A DNA stretch of 64,000 bases from Algoriella xinjiangensis (GTDB lineage Bacteria; Bacteroidota; Bacteroidia; Flavobacteriales; Weeksellaceae). Both the position numbers and the translations under genes were made by a program. The notes under the pieces are model-generated. The model saw nothing but the letters and a program-made list of their open reading frames with translations. It was not told the origin of the DNA and did no database searches. Each line of letters opens with the position of its first letter. Positions within the stretch are counted from its first letter, which is position 1. Positions 37,299-45,668 of this stretch are shown one piece after another. The DNA lies in NCBI RefSeq assembly GCF_900115015.1, contig NZ_FOUZ01000007.1, positions 145,269 to 209,268 of the forward strand. The letters run 5' to 3'.

Positions 37299-37619
37299 CT
37301 AAACTCTTTCTATTGTTACTGCACCTACTGTATCTACTTTCGATGCTTGTAATAATATTCCAAAAGCATCATCTTCATCAATCTTATATGTTTTACAAAT
37401 CATTCGTTTATTTACACCTTCTGGTAATAAATGATAGAAAAAAGGAAACAAAGCTTGTGATTTGAATTCAATTTGACTTTTTGGCAGCGTTAAACTTATC
37501 GAAGGTTTAGAATCATCAGATATCCAATCTTCATTATAGATAAAATGAAAACTACCATTATCCAATTGCGTTAAAACTCCTGCCCTTTCACCTTTATATA
37601 AAATTTGAGCAACTCTCAT
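37299..37619 (-). CDS. hipS: HipS-like protein (HipA N-terminal subdomain as a free gene)
   Basis: A 106-residue protein matching only the N-terminal subdomain of HipA: VAQILYKGERAGVLTQLDNG, then YNEDWISDDSKPSISLTLP and FFYHLLPEGVNKRMIC. It overlaps hipB by four bases (ATGA type) and is followed at once by the kinase gene, the hipB-hipS-hipT order of tripartite systems. In HipBST this small protein, not HipB, blocks the kinase. I see a clean stop and start between it and the kinase gene, so the split is real in this sequence. Confidence 0.8.
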   Translation of the reverse strand: MRVAQILYKGERAGVLTQLDNGSFHFIYNEDWISDDSKPSISLTLPKSQIEFKSQALFPFFYHLLPEGVNKRMICKTYKIDEDDAFGILLQASKVDTVGAVTIERV

Positions 37620-37825
37620 GATTCAATCGATTTAACCTCTAATTTAATTTCTAATCCTAAGGCATCACACAACTTTTGTAGTGTTTCTAACGTTGGATTA
37701 CCTTTACCACTTTCAAATTGTTTTAACGTGCGTAAGCCAACACCAGAAATCTCTGCTAATGTTTCTTGTGATATCGTTAAAACTTTACGTCTTTCTTTGA
37801 TTTGATTAATTATTGATAGTGTCAT
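37616..37825 (-). CDS. hipB: HipB-like XRE regulator of the split HipA system
   Basis: A 69-residue HTH protein starting at ATG 37825 (MTLSIINQIKERRKVL), with the HTH at about residues 12-55 (TISQETLAEISGVGLRTLKQFE, then NPTLETLQKL). A longer frame from 37894 adds a hydrophobic leader across the operator region and is unlikely. Two TGCACT palindromes lie 50-130 bases upstream, and the start codon region itself holds a TGCACTTTTA half-site, consistent with autorepression of the operon. Confidence 0.8.
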   Translation of the reverse strand: MTLSIINQIKERRKVLTISQETLAEISGVGLRTLKQFESGKGNPTLETLQKLCDALGLEIKLEVKSIES

Positions 37826-37876
37826 ATAATGCACTTTTAATGTAAATTTAGAAATAAATAAGGTATAAAACAAGAA

Positions 37877-37956
37877 AAGTGCAACAAATTGCACTTTTAT
37901 AAGTATATTACTATTATTTTAGCTTAAAGGTTTAAAATAGTGCGATATATTGCACT
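37877..37956. promoter_or_regulatory. Operator palindromes for the hipBST-like operon
   Basis: The palindrome AAGTGCAA-CAAA-TTGCACTT is at 37877-37896, and AGTGCGATATATTGCACT is at 37939-37956. A matching half-site TGCACTTTTA lies at the hipB start (about 37829). Spaced copies of the same arm upstream of an XRE gene indicate its operators and, by extension, the promoter. Confidence 0.68.
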
Positions 37957-38055
37957 TAATAAATCTTAATTTGAAAACAGAACTAAATAATGGGGAGGTT
38001 AGATGGATTTGAAATCGCGTTATCTTTTAAAAGATTCAGACACGATTACTGTTTT

Positions 38056-38364
38056 TTAGATCAAAAATTGTTCTACTATTTTTTGTAAATCATCTTCAAA
38101 CTTAACTCCATAATGCTTCCAAAGAAGTTTTCCTTGATGAAAAAGCATTAAAGTTGGTACGCCATTTACTTGATACATCGCATCAAACTGAATCGTACTT
38201 ATTTTGTCTTTATCTACATCAATTTTTATTATCTCGACATGATCAGGAAGTTTTTCTTTTAAGTTTTCTAAAAATTGAAGTTGCAATTGACATGGTGCAC
38301 ACCAATCTGCATAAAAATCAATTAGATAAAAATTATTTCCTTGTATTCTGTCTAATAAATCCAT
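38056..38364 (-). CDS. Thioredoxin
   Basis: A 102-residue thioredoxin with the active site WCAPC in FYADWCAPCQLQL, the conserved cis-Pro segment NGVPTLMLF and the expected length. It has no signal peptide, so it is cytoplasmic. It is the distal gene of a minus-strand group, 22 bases after the single-domain rhodanese and followed by no other gene, so it probably reduces persulfides or disulfides formed by the rhodanese and CstB-like proteins of this island. Confidence 0.9.
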   Translation of the reverse strand: MDLLDRIQGNNFYLIDFYADWCAPCQLQLQFLENLKEKLPDHVEIIKIDVDKDKISTIQFDAMYQVNGVPTLMLFHQGKLLWKHYGVKFEDDLQKIVEQFLI

Positions 38365-38386
38365 TCAATATAATTTAATTATGTAC

Positions 38387-38677
38387 TTAAATCATGTTCC
38401 AAGGTCCGCCATTGATGGCATCAAAACCTTTATTCTTTAGTATAACTGCAGCTTGCCCACTTCTTGCTCCGCTTCTGCATACCGTTACTATCTTCTTGCT
38501 CGACAATTCGCCTATTCTGCTTTCTAATTCTTGTAAAGGAATATTAACCGAATCTGCATGATGTCCTGCCAAAAACTCCGCGTTTGTACGCACATCCAAT
38601 AGCAATGCGCCTTCTTGTAGATAATTTTCTACGTTTGAGTTTGATGTCAACATTTTAATAATTTTTTTGAAAAACAT
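38387..38677 (-). CDS. Single-domain rhodanese
   Basis: A 96-residue rhodanese-like sulfurtransferase with the active loop VCRSGARSGQ (catalytic Cys), preceded by LLDVRTNAEFLAGHHADSVNIP, the typical rhodanese first half. It moves sulfane sulfur from persulfides or thiosulfate to acceptors. The start is one base from the stop of the CstB-like gene upstream, so the two are surely co-transcribed and likely act on the same persulfide pool. Confidence 0.9.
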   Translation of the reverse strand: MFFKKIIKMLTSNSNVENYLQEGALLLDVRTNAEFLAGHHADSVNIPLQELESRIGELSSKKIVTVCRSGARSGQAAVILKNKGFDAINGGPWNMI

Positions 38678-38678
38678 A

Positions 38679-40073
38679 TTATTTGACTAATGGTTTTTTA
38701 TTCAATTTCCAATCTGCCATTCCTGCACTATAATTTTCTACTTCAAAACCTTTTGATTCTAAAAAACTCTGTGCAATTGTTGCTCTATCACCTGCTTGAC
38801 AGTGTAAAACTACTTTTTTATTCGGATCCAATTCATGGTATCGTTTTGGTAAATAACCTACGAAAATATGTTTTGCTCCTTCTATAAAACCTTCTTTAAA
38901 TTCGGCTTCACCTCTTACATCTAAAATTTGAACCTCATCATTCCCGATATAATTTTCCATCGCATCAGCATCAATAATAGTTGAAGAAGTCATTTCTTCT
39001 GTATTGCTCAATAATTCTGCTGGTGTAATATAACCGTACACATTATCTAAACCAATTCGCATTAGTTTTCGCGTCATGTCCTCTACCTCATTTTCTTCTA
39101 CAACTAACACGATTGGTTCTTGATAATTTACCATCCAACCCATCCAAGTGTTGAATGTTTTATTATTTTGAATATTGATTGTTCCTGGAACATGTATTTG
39201 CGAAAAATCTGTTTTGATTCTTGCATCAATTACTTTCATTCCAAAATCTTTTGCTTTCTCAAATTCAATATATGTCAACTTCGCCCATTTCGGAACTTCT
39301 ATTAATAAAGGACGTTTTGTCTTGTTCAATTTTTTCATCATAGCAAAATAAGCTGGTGCCTCTGGTTGATCTGCTAATAGATAATCGATGAAACCTTTTT
39401 CATTTTGATCAAATTGTAATGCCCAGTTTCTTATTTTTTCGTATCCAACTGTTGAACTTGCTACAGCTCCCAATGCTTTTCCACAAGCTGATCCTGCACC
39501 ATGAGCTGGCCAAACTTGAAGATAATCGGGTAAAGCTTGAAATTTTTTCAATGATTCGAACATCTGTTTTGCGCCAACCTCTTTCGTTCCAACCAAACCT
39601 GCCGCTTCTTCTAACAAATCTGGACGACCAATATCTCCGACAAACACAAAGTCTCCTGTAAAAATCATGACAGGTTCTTTTGTTGCAGGTGTATCAGTCA
39701 ACAAGAAACTTATACTTTCTGGCGTATGTCCTGGCGTATGCATCACTTCGAAGATTAAATTTCCGACTTCTATTTTATCTCCATTTTTTAATCCAACATG
39801 GTCAAAATCGTATTGCCAATCTTTACCTCCTTCATCCGACAAATATATTTTAGCACCTGTCACATAAGCCAATTCTTGACTTCCTGAAAGATAATCTGCA
39901 TGAATATGCGTTTCCGCAATGTGCGTAATTTTAAGATTATTTTCTTCGGCTATTTTTATATAAGTATCGATATCTCTTTTTGGATCAATTACAATCGCTT
40001 CTCCAGCAACTTGACATCCTACAATGTAGCTTGAATGTGCTAAAGACTTCTCAAAAATGTGTTGAAAAAACAT
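38679..40073 (-). CDS. CstB-like persulfide dioxygenase-rhodanese, copy 1
   Basis: A 464-residue cytoplasmic fusion. The N-terminal MBL domain (1-230) has the ETHE1/CstB-type metal motif ETHIHADYLSGS, HTPGHTPES, FTGDFVFVGDIGRPDL and WPAHGAG. Then comes a first rhodanese-like domain without an obvious catalytic Cys, and a second with the active loop HCQAGDRA. In CstB such a fusion oxidises low-molecular-weight persulfide to thiosulfate. It leads the operon that continues with the single rhodanese and thioredoxin. It is close to the paralogue at 45.7-47.1 kb, which carries a signal peptide. Confidence 0.85.
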   Translation of the reverse strand: MFFQHIFEKSLAHSSYIVGCQVAGEAIVIDPKRDIDTYIKIAEENNLKITHIAETHIHADYLSGSQELAYVTGAKIYLSDEGGKDWQYDFDHVGLKNGDKIEVGNLIFEVMHTPGHTPESISFLLTDTPATKEPVMIFTGDFVFVGDIGRPDLLEEAAGLVGTKEVGAKQMFESLKKFQALPDYLQVWPAHGAGSACGKALGAVASSTVGYEKIRNWALQFDQNEKGFIDYLLADQPEAPAYFAMMKKLNKTKRPLLIEVPKWAKLTYIEFEKAKDFGMKVIDARIKTDFSQIHVPGTINIQNNKTFNTWMGWMVNYQEPIVLVVEENEVEDMTRKLMRIGLDNVYGYITPAELLSNTEEMTSSTIIDADAMENYIGNDEVQILDVRGEAEFKEGFIEGAKHIFVGYLPKRYHELDPNKKVVLHCQAGDRATIAQSFLESKGFEVENYSAGMADWKLNKKPLVK

Positions 40074-40112
40074 AATTCTATTTTTATAGATTTTACAATT
40101 ATTTATTTTGGT

Positions 40113-41531
40113 TTATAGCATTGTGGTTGGACAAACGTAATCGCTTACTTTGAATTTTCCGGATTCTTTTATTGCGGTAAATCCACCTTGAACATCAATC
40201 AGATTGTCATAGCCTCTGGCTCTTAATATGGAATTGAATATCATAGAACGGTAACCACCGGCACAATGCACATAATAGGTTTTGTCTTTATTTACTTCTG
40301 CAATGTGTTCGTTGATATAATCTAACGCAATGTTTTCTGAACCAATCAAGTGTTCTGAAAAATGCTCGCTCTTTTTGCGGACATCTAATATGTTCAAATC
40401 AGGATTTTCTTCCATTCGTTTTGCCAGTTCATCTACCGAAATTGATTCGATAGCATCAGTTTCTTTACCTGCATTTTTCCACGCTTCAAATCCGCCTTTT
40501 AAATAACCAATGGTATTGTCATAACCCACACGAGCCAAACGGGTAACGATTTCTTCTTCACGACCTTCGTCGGCAATCAATAAAATGGTTTGTTTAATAT
40601 CCGGAATTAATGTTCCTGCCCAAGGTGCAAAATTGCCGTCAATGCCAATGTTGATGGAATTTGGAATAAAGCCTTTGGCAAAGGTTTGTGCATCACGAGT
40701 ATCCAGTAATAATGCATCGGTTTCGTTAGCAGCCGTTTCGAATGCTTCAGGACTTAAAGCCTGTGTTCCTTTGTGCAACACCTCATCAATACTTTCATAA
40801 CCTTTGATGTTCATCAACACATTTTCAGGAAAATATCCCGGAGGCGGCATCAAACCGTCTAATACTTCATCTATGAATTTTTCCTTACTCATTGGTTGCA
40901 AAGCATAATTGGTTTTCTTTTGGTTGCCTAAAGTATCGGTCGTTTCCTTGCTCATATTTTTACCACAAGCCGAACCCGCTCCGTGTGCCGGATAAACGAT
41001 AATATCGTCTGCCAACGGAATGATTTTATTATGCAATGAATCATATAAATGAGCCGCTAATTTTTCCTGTGTTAGGTCGGCAATTACTTTTTGTGCCAAA
41101 TCAGGACGCCCTACATCTCCAATAAATAGCGTGTCGCCTGTGAACAAACTGGTTTCCTTACCGTTTTCATCTATCAGAAGAAAACAAGTACTTTCCATGG
41201 TATGTCCCGGTGTGTGGATGACTTTGATTTGAATGTTTCCTACGTTTAAAATCTCCCCGTCTTCGGCAACGTGTGCTTCAAATGCAGGCTTTGCAGTAGG
41301 CCCAAAAACAATCGTTGCACCGGTTTTCTTAGCCAAATCTAAATGTCCGCTTACAAAATCAGCGTGAAAATGCGTTTCTAATACATATTTGATTTTGGCA
41401 TTGTCTTTTTCTGCTTTTTCGATATAAGGCTGTACTTCACGTAATGGATCGATAACTACTGCTTCCCCGTTACTTTCGATATAATAAGCTCCTTGAGCTA
41501 AACATCCTGTATAAATTTGTTCTACTTTCAT
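40113..41531 (-). CDS. CstB-like persulfide dioxygenase-rhodanese, copy 2
   Basis: A 472-residue member of the same architecture, clearly more diverged from the other two copies. The MBL motifs are ETHFHADFVSGH, HTPGHTMES, FTGDTLFIGDVGRPDL and YPAHGAG; the C-terminal rhodanese loop is HCAGGYRS, with the catalytic Cys in place. A GTAAC-N4-GTTAC palindrome lies 68 bases upstream of the start, between this gene and the TauE gene. The GC content is higher than in copy 1 next to it, so the two copies probably arrived separately. Confidence 0.85.
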   Translation of the reverse strand: MKVEQIYTGCLAQGAYYIESNGEAVVIDPLREVQPYIEKAEKDNAKIKYVLETHFHADFVSGHLDLAKKTGATIVFGPTAKPAFEAHVAEDGEILNVGNIQIKVIHTPGHTMESTCFLLIDENGKETSLFTGDTLFIGDVGRPDLAQKVIADLTQEKLAAHLYDSLHNKIIPLADDIIVYPAHGAGSACGKNMSKETTDTLGNQKKTNYALQPMSKEKFIDEVLDGLMPPPGYFPENVLMNIKGYESIDEVLHKGTQALSPEAFETAANETDALLLDTRDAQTFAKGFIPNSINIGIDGNFAPWAGTLIPDIKQTILLIADEGREEEIVTRLARVGYDNTIGYLKGGFEAWKNAGKETDAIESISVDELAKRMEENPDLNILDVRKKSEHFSEHLIGSENIALDYINEHIAEVNKDKTYYVHCAGGYRSMIFNSILRARGYDNLIDVQGGFTAIKESGKFKVSDYVCPTTML

Positions 41532-41598
41532 TTTTTATGATTTTTTAATTGTTTTAAATTTTATGATACAAAACTACAACCTGCTTATAACCTGCACA

Positions 41599-41612
41599 GT
41601 AACATAAGTTAC
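41599..41612. promoter_or_regulatory. GTAAC-N4-GTTAC operator, site 1
   Basis: GTAACATAAGTTAC lies 68 bases upstream of the CstB-like copy 2 start codon. It is one of five matching palindromes in this island. Confidence 0.65.
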
Positions 41613-41623
41613 AAGACTGTTTT

Positions 41624-42427
41624 TTATAAGAATAATTCTTTGATAAGGATATAGATTCCCATCACCAATACAAACCAACCGAATGCAGATTTGAGTTTAT
41701 TGCCTTCTATTTTTTTGGAAAGGAAGATTCCGATAAAAATACCAACAACCGATAATCCGGTAAAAGTGGATAACAAAGTCCAGTCTATGGTTTCACTGCC
41801 TTGTAAATCTCCGGTAAACCCTAAAAGTGATTTCGCAGCAATGATAAACAATGATGTTCCTACAGCTAATTTCATAGGCATTTTTGCTAATAAAACCAAT
41901 GCCGGAATAATTAAAAATCCACCACCTGCACCTACTAATCCGGTAAGCGTACCAACTAATGCTCCTTCCAGAAGAATCATCGGATAGTTGTATTTTATTT
42001 CACCAGTGTCTGCATCATTGCAATGCGGACAAGGACGAATCATCGATATGGAAGCAAAAATCATTACGATAGCAAACAATACCATCAAGGCGATGGGTTT
42101 TGTAAATTGAAAATTTCCGATACTGAAAAGCACATCAGGAATTAAAGGCATCAGATATGCCCGCGTTAAATACACCGCAACAATAGATGGAACACCAAAA
42201 ATGAGCACGGTTTTAAAATCTACCTTTTTGTGAATAGCATTCTGAACACCGCCGACTAAAGATGTAGTACCTACCACAAATAAAGAATACGCTGTGGCTA
42301 ATATTGGATTAACCCCCATCACATACACCAAAATAGGGACGGTAATTATGGAACCTCCGCTACCTATAAGTCCTAATGAAACACCTACTAAAACGGCTAA
42401 TAAATAGCCTATAAGCTCTGTTGCCAT
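41624..42427 (-). CDS. TauE/SafE-family sulfite/organosulfur exporter
   Basis: A 267-residue membrane protein with about eight helices arranged as two repeats, each opening with a glycine-rich signature (GLIGSGGSIITVPILVY near residue 20 and GLVGAGGGFLIIPALVL in the centre). A Cys-His patch, RPCPHCND, lies in the central loop. The family exports sulfite and related sulfur oxyanions and is found beside CstB genes in other bacteria. A GTAAC-N4-GTTAC site lies 54 bases upstream, and the gene ends before site 1. Confidence 0.88.
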   Translation of the reverse strand: MATELIGYLLAVLVGVSLGLIGSGGSIITVPILVYVMGVNPILATAYSLFVVGTTSLVGGVQNAIHKKVDFKTVLIFGVPSIVAVYLTRAYLMPLIPDVLFSIGNFQFTKPIALMVLFAIVMIFASISMIRPCPHCNDADTGEIKYNYPMILLEGALVGTLTGLVGAGGGFLIIPALVLLAKMPMKLAVGTSLFIIAAKSLLGFTGDLQGSETIDWTLLSTFTGLSVVGIFIGIFLSKKIEGNKLKSAFGWFVLVMGIYILIKELFL

Positions 42428-42480
42428 AATTCAAAGATTAAATGATACGGCAAAATTAGAATACCACGATAACGCAGGCA

Positions 42481-42494
42481 GTAACAATTGTTAC
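42481..42494. promoter_or_regulatory. GTAAC-N4-GTTAC operator, site 2
   Basis: GTAACAATTGTTAC is a perfect palindrome 54 bases upstream of the TauE/SafE gene, in the intergenic region shared with cydA. Confidence 0.68.
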
Positions 42495-42547
42495 AGAGCT
42501 AAAAAATTAGAACTAAAATCATCAGATGTCTATTTATTCTATACTAT

Positions 42548-42561
42548 GTAACAAGTGTTAC
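42548..42561. promoter_or_regulatory. GTAAC-N4-GTTAC operator, site 3
   Basis: GTAACAAGTGTTAC, extended to TGTAACAAGTGTTACA by flanking bases, lies 98 bases upstream of cydA. Its centre is 67 bases from that of site 2 in the same divergent promoter region. Confidence 0.68.
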
Positions 42562-42659
42562 AATCGTTTTTGTAATTTAGAAATACATTTACAGGTGCAT
42601 ATAAAAGGTGGATATATGCGGTAACAAAACCTGATATTCAAACGCTTAAAATATTCCTT

Positions 42660-43997
42660 ATGGAAGACATGATTCTTTACAATCGGCTACAGTTTGCCTT
42701 TACGATTACCTTTCATTATTTGTTCCCTCAGCTCACTATGGGACTTTCTCTGATGATTGTTTATTTTAAATGGAAGTTCCTGCGAACGAAGAATGACGAT
42801 TACAACAATGCTTCGAAATTCTGGATGAAGATATTTGCATTAAACTTCGCGATGGGGGTTGTAACGGGCATTCCAATGGAATTTCAGTTTGGTACCAATT
42901 GGGCTAAGTTCTCTGAGCTTACCGGAGGCATCATCGGACAAACATTGGCAATGGAAGGAATGTTCTCCTTCTTTTTAGAATCTTCTTTTCTAGGCATGTT
43001 TCTTTTTGGTGAAAAGCTACTCGGGCAGAAACTACACTTCCTTTCAGGTTTGATGGTTTTCCTCGGTTCTTGGGCAAGTGGTTTTCTGATTATCGCTACA
43101 CATTCGTGGATGCAGCATCCCGTAGGGTATGAGATTTTAGAAAACGGAAAGTTTGTATTGAACAATTTTAGTGCGCTATTCAACAATCCGTGGCTGTGGC
43201 CATCTTATCTGCATAATCAGGCAGGGTCATTGGTAACAAGTTCATTTTTTGTAGCAGCGGTCGGAGCTTTCTATTTATTGAGCAACAGGCACAGTCGCTT
43301 CGGGAAGATTTTTGTAAAAAGCGGTGTCGTTTTTGGGGTGATTTCTTCTGTCATATTGGCTTTCCCTACGGGAGACTGGGCGGCAAAAAATGTGGTTAAA
43401 TACCAGCCGGCAACATTTGCTGCGATGGAAGGTATTTTTGAAACTGAAAAAGGAGGTTCTGAAATCGTTTTGATAGGTCAGCCCGATATGGAGAATAAAA
43501 AACTGGATAATAAAATCGCTGTACCCAATGTACTTAGTTTTCTTACGTATCAGCGTTGGGATGCCGAAATTAAAGGATTAAACGAATTTGATGAATCTAT
43601 ACATCCTACTAATGTTCCCGGTTTGTATTATGCTTATCATATTATGGTTGGTTTGGGAACTATTTTTATCGGAATTATGGTACTTGCATCTTTCTTACTC
43701 TGGAAAGGCAGATTGTATAAAACGAAATGGTTGCTGTGGATTCTGATGTTTATGATTCCTTTTCCTTATATCGCCAATACGGCAGGATGGTACACAGCGG
43801 AATTAGGACGGCAACCCTGGCTTGTTTATAATCTGATGCGTATGGTTGATGGCGTTTCGCCTACCGTATCTTCGGGAAATACGTTATTTACACTTTTGGG
43901 TTTTGTCGGATTGTATTTGCTGCTTGGACTTCTTTTTCTTTTACTTGTTTTAAAAATCATTCGTAAAGGTCCTGAAGCTAAAATTGCATTAAAATAG
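42660..43997 (+). CDS. cydA: Cytochrome bd ubiquinol/menaquinol oxidase subunit I
   Basis: A 445-residue integral membrane protein with about nine helices. Heme ligand His19 is in FTITFHYLFPQ, and the family motifs MEFQFGTNWAKF and ETEKGG/GQPD of the Q-loop and GRQPWLVYNLMR are present. It is shorter than the E. coli protein (522) because the Q-loop is of the short type. It reduces oxygen with quinol, and bd oxidases tolerate sulfide, cyanide and NO. The gene reads divergently from tauE, and cydB follows directly. Confidence 0.95.
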   Translation: MEDMILYNRLQFAFTITFHYLFPQLTMGLSLMIVYFKWKFLRTKNDDYNNASKFWMKIFALNFAMGVVTGIPMEFQFGTNWAKFSELTGGIIGQTLAMEGMFSFFLESSFLGMFLFGEKLLGQKLHFLSGLMVFLGSWASGFLIIATHSWMQHPVGYEILENGKFVLNNFSALFNNPWLWPSYLHNQAGSLVTSSFFVAAVGAFYLLSNRHSRFGKIFVKSGVVFGVISSVILAFPTGDWAAKNVVKYQPATFAAMEGIFETEKGGSEIVLIGQPDMENKKLDNKIAVPNVLSFLTYQRWDAEIKGLNEFDESIHPTNVPGLYYAYHIMVGLGTIFIGIMVLASFLLWKGRLYKTKWLLWILMFMIPFPYIANTAGWYTAELGRQPWLVYNLMRMVDGVSPTVSSGNTLFTLLGFVGLYLLLGLLFLLLVLKIIRKGPEAKIALK

Positions 43998-45080
43998 TTG
44001 GTTATGGAAATATTTTGGTTTATTGTATTAATGGTGATGTTGGGAACTTACGTGATTCTCGATGGATATGATTTTGGTGCAGGAATTGTACATCTGTTTT
44101 TTGCTAAAACAGAAGAAGAGAAAAAAGCTGTAACCAATGCTATCGGTCCTTTTTGGGATGCCAATGAAGTGTGGCTCATTGCCGCTGGAGGCGTGCTGTT
44201 TTTTGCATTTCCTACACTTTATGCTTCGGCTTTCAGTGGTTTTTATCTGCCTTTGATGCTGGTATTATGGTTATTGATTTTCAGGGCTGTAGGATTGGAG
44301 TTAAGAGGACAGGTGCATAACCGAATGTGGGAAACAATCTGGGATAAGGCATTTGGTATAGCAAGTTTATTATTGGCTCTCTTCTTTGGAGCTGCACTCG
44401 GCAATGTAGTGAGAGGTGTAAATCTCGGGATGGTGGAAAATGGTGTCTCTACACATGAACCTCATTATTTCTTCTTACCACTTTGGAATCCTACGTTTGA
44501 TCCGCTTGCAGAACAACAGGGAGTTATTGATTGGTTTACCTTGTTATTGGGACTTGTGGCAGTTGTTACATTAACCATTCATGGAGCAAATTGGATAATT
44601 CTAAAAACTTCTACTTCACTAAACCAAAGACTTAAAAAGGTTATTTTTAAATTGAATTTTGTATTGCTGGTATTGGTTGTTGCTTCGGCTTGTTTATGGC
44701 ATTATGTAAAACCCTTTCCTTTAAATAATCTGCAAACGCATTATTGGCTTTGGATATTCCCAATATTTGGTGCAGTAGGTCTAATCGGGTTGTTCCGAAT
44801 TAATAAATTCAAAAAAGATAGTAGTGGTTTCCTGTTTTCTTCAATGTTTATTTTCGGGAGTTTTGCTACTACGATAGCTTCTATGTTTCCGACATTATTG
44901 CCTTCTACAAATGGTGTTAATCCTTCCTTAACGATTCAAAATGTAGCGGCTCACGAATATGGTCTATCAGTGGGATTATACTGGTTTATAATAGCAGCAA
45001 TACTGGTTGTAGCTTATTTTATTATTCAGTTTAGAGTCTTTAAAGGAAAAATGGATGATGTAGGCTATGGAGAGCATTAA
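43998..45080 (+). CDS. cydB: Cytochrome bd oxidase subunit II
   Basis: A 360-residue membrane subunit with the N-terminal FWFIVLMVMLGTYVILDGYDFGAG family pattern (split by me as FWFIVLMVML / GTYVILDGYDFGAG) and GPFWDANEVWLIAAGG, both strongly conserved in CydB. It has about eight helices. It begins immediately after the cydA stop codon (the first of two ATGs, 43998 or 44004), so expression is coupled. No cydX- or cydC/D-like gene is visible nearby. Confidence 0.95.
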   Translation: MVMEIFWFIVLMVMLGTYVILDGYDFGAGIVHLFFAKTEEEKKAVTNAIGPFWDANEVWLIAAGGVLFFAFPTLYASAFSGFYLPLMLVLWLLIFRAVGLELRGQVHNRMWETIWDKAFGIASLLLALFFGAALGNVVRGVNLGMVENGVSTHEPHYFFLPLWNPTFDPLAEQQGVIDWFTLLLGLVAVVTLTIHGANWIILKTSTSLNQRLKKVIFKLNFVLLVLVVASACLWHYVKPFPLNNLQTHYWLWIFPIFGAVGLIGLFRINKFKKDSSGFLFSSMFIFGSFATTIASMFPTLLPSTNGVNPSLTIQNVAAHEYGLSVGLYWFIIAAILVVAYFIIQFRVFKGKMDDVGYGEH

Positions 45081-45091
45081 TTAAAACTGAA

Positions 45092-45121
45092 AGAGGCTGC
45101 CCCGTTTGCAGTGCAGCCTCT
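45092..45121. terminator. Bidirectional terminator after cydB
   Basis: A 9-bp stem AGAGGCTGC / GCAGCCTCT, with a 12-base loop and a run TTTATTTTT on the plus strand, lies 12 bases after cydB. The A-rich other side may also stop transcription of the convergent thioesterase gene. Confidence 0.78.
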
Positions 45122-45176
45122 TTATTTTTCAATCATTTTTATTCGTAAGGTTATTCAATTCTTATTCTCAAGTTTT

Positions 45177-45650
45177 TTAAACATTGCTTTTTAGTTTTAT
45201 AGCCAAAATCTCTCCTGTCGCACATATAATTCCTTTTGCAGAAAGTGTCATATCAACCCAGATTTTTCGACCTTCGATACTTCGGAGCTTTCCTATCAAT
45301 TCCAGTTCTGTTCCCATGGGTGTAGGTGCTTTGAAATCGACTTTAAGCGATGCCGTTACACATCTTACAGGAATAGTTTCTGTATTTTCAAGATCAATAT
45401 TCTCCGCAACACAAGCAAAGGCTGCGGCAGAACCTGTGCCGTGGCAATCCAAAAGAGAAGCCACCAAACCTCCGTAAACACTGCCGGGAAGTGCTGTGAA
45501 TTTTTCGTCTGGCGTAAAATGGGCAATAGTTTCATCGCCCACTAAATACGTTTTCAACTGATAGCCAAAGGGATTATTCTTTCCACATCCGTAGCAATGT
45601 GCCAGTTCATCTGGATACAAATCCTGAATGGCTTTAGATTTATTTTGCAT
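45177..45650 (-). CDS. PaaI-type hotdog thioesterase
   Basis: A 157-residue hotdog-fold protein with a Cys pair near the N-terminus (HCYGCGKNNPFGYQL) and the catalytic-loop region YGGLVASLLDCHGTGSA typical of the PaaI group. It hydrolyses acyl-CoA thioesters; the substrate is unknown. It lies 18 bases after the stop of the periplasmic CstB-like gene, so it may be the second gene of that operon, although a link to sulfur metabolism is not evident. Confidence 0.82.
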   Translation of the reverse strand: MQNKSKAIQDLYPDELAHCYGCGKNNPFGYQLKTYLVGDETIAHFTPDEKFTALPGSVYGGLVASLLDCHGTGSAAAFACVAENIDLENTETIPVRCVTASLKVDFKAPTPMGTELELIGKLRSIEGRKIWVDMTLSAKGIICATGEILAIKLKSNV

Positions 45651-45668
45651 CGTTAGAATTCAAAAAAA

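Noticed and set aside
37989..38087. Short plus-strand frame starting MGRLDGFEIALSF
   Set aside because: It is about 32 codons, overlaps the thioredoxin gene end, and lacks support from composition or motifs.
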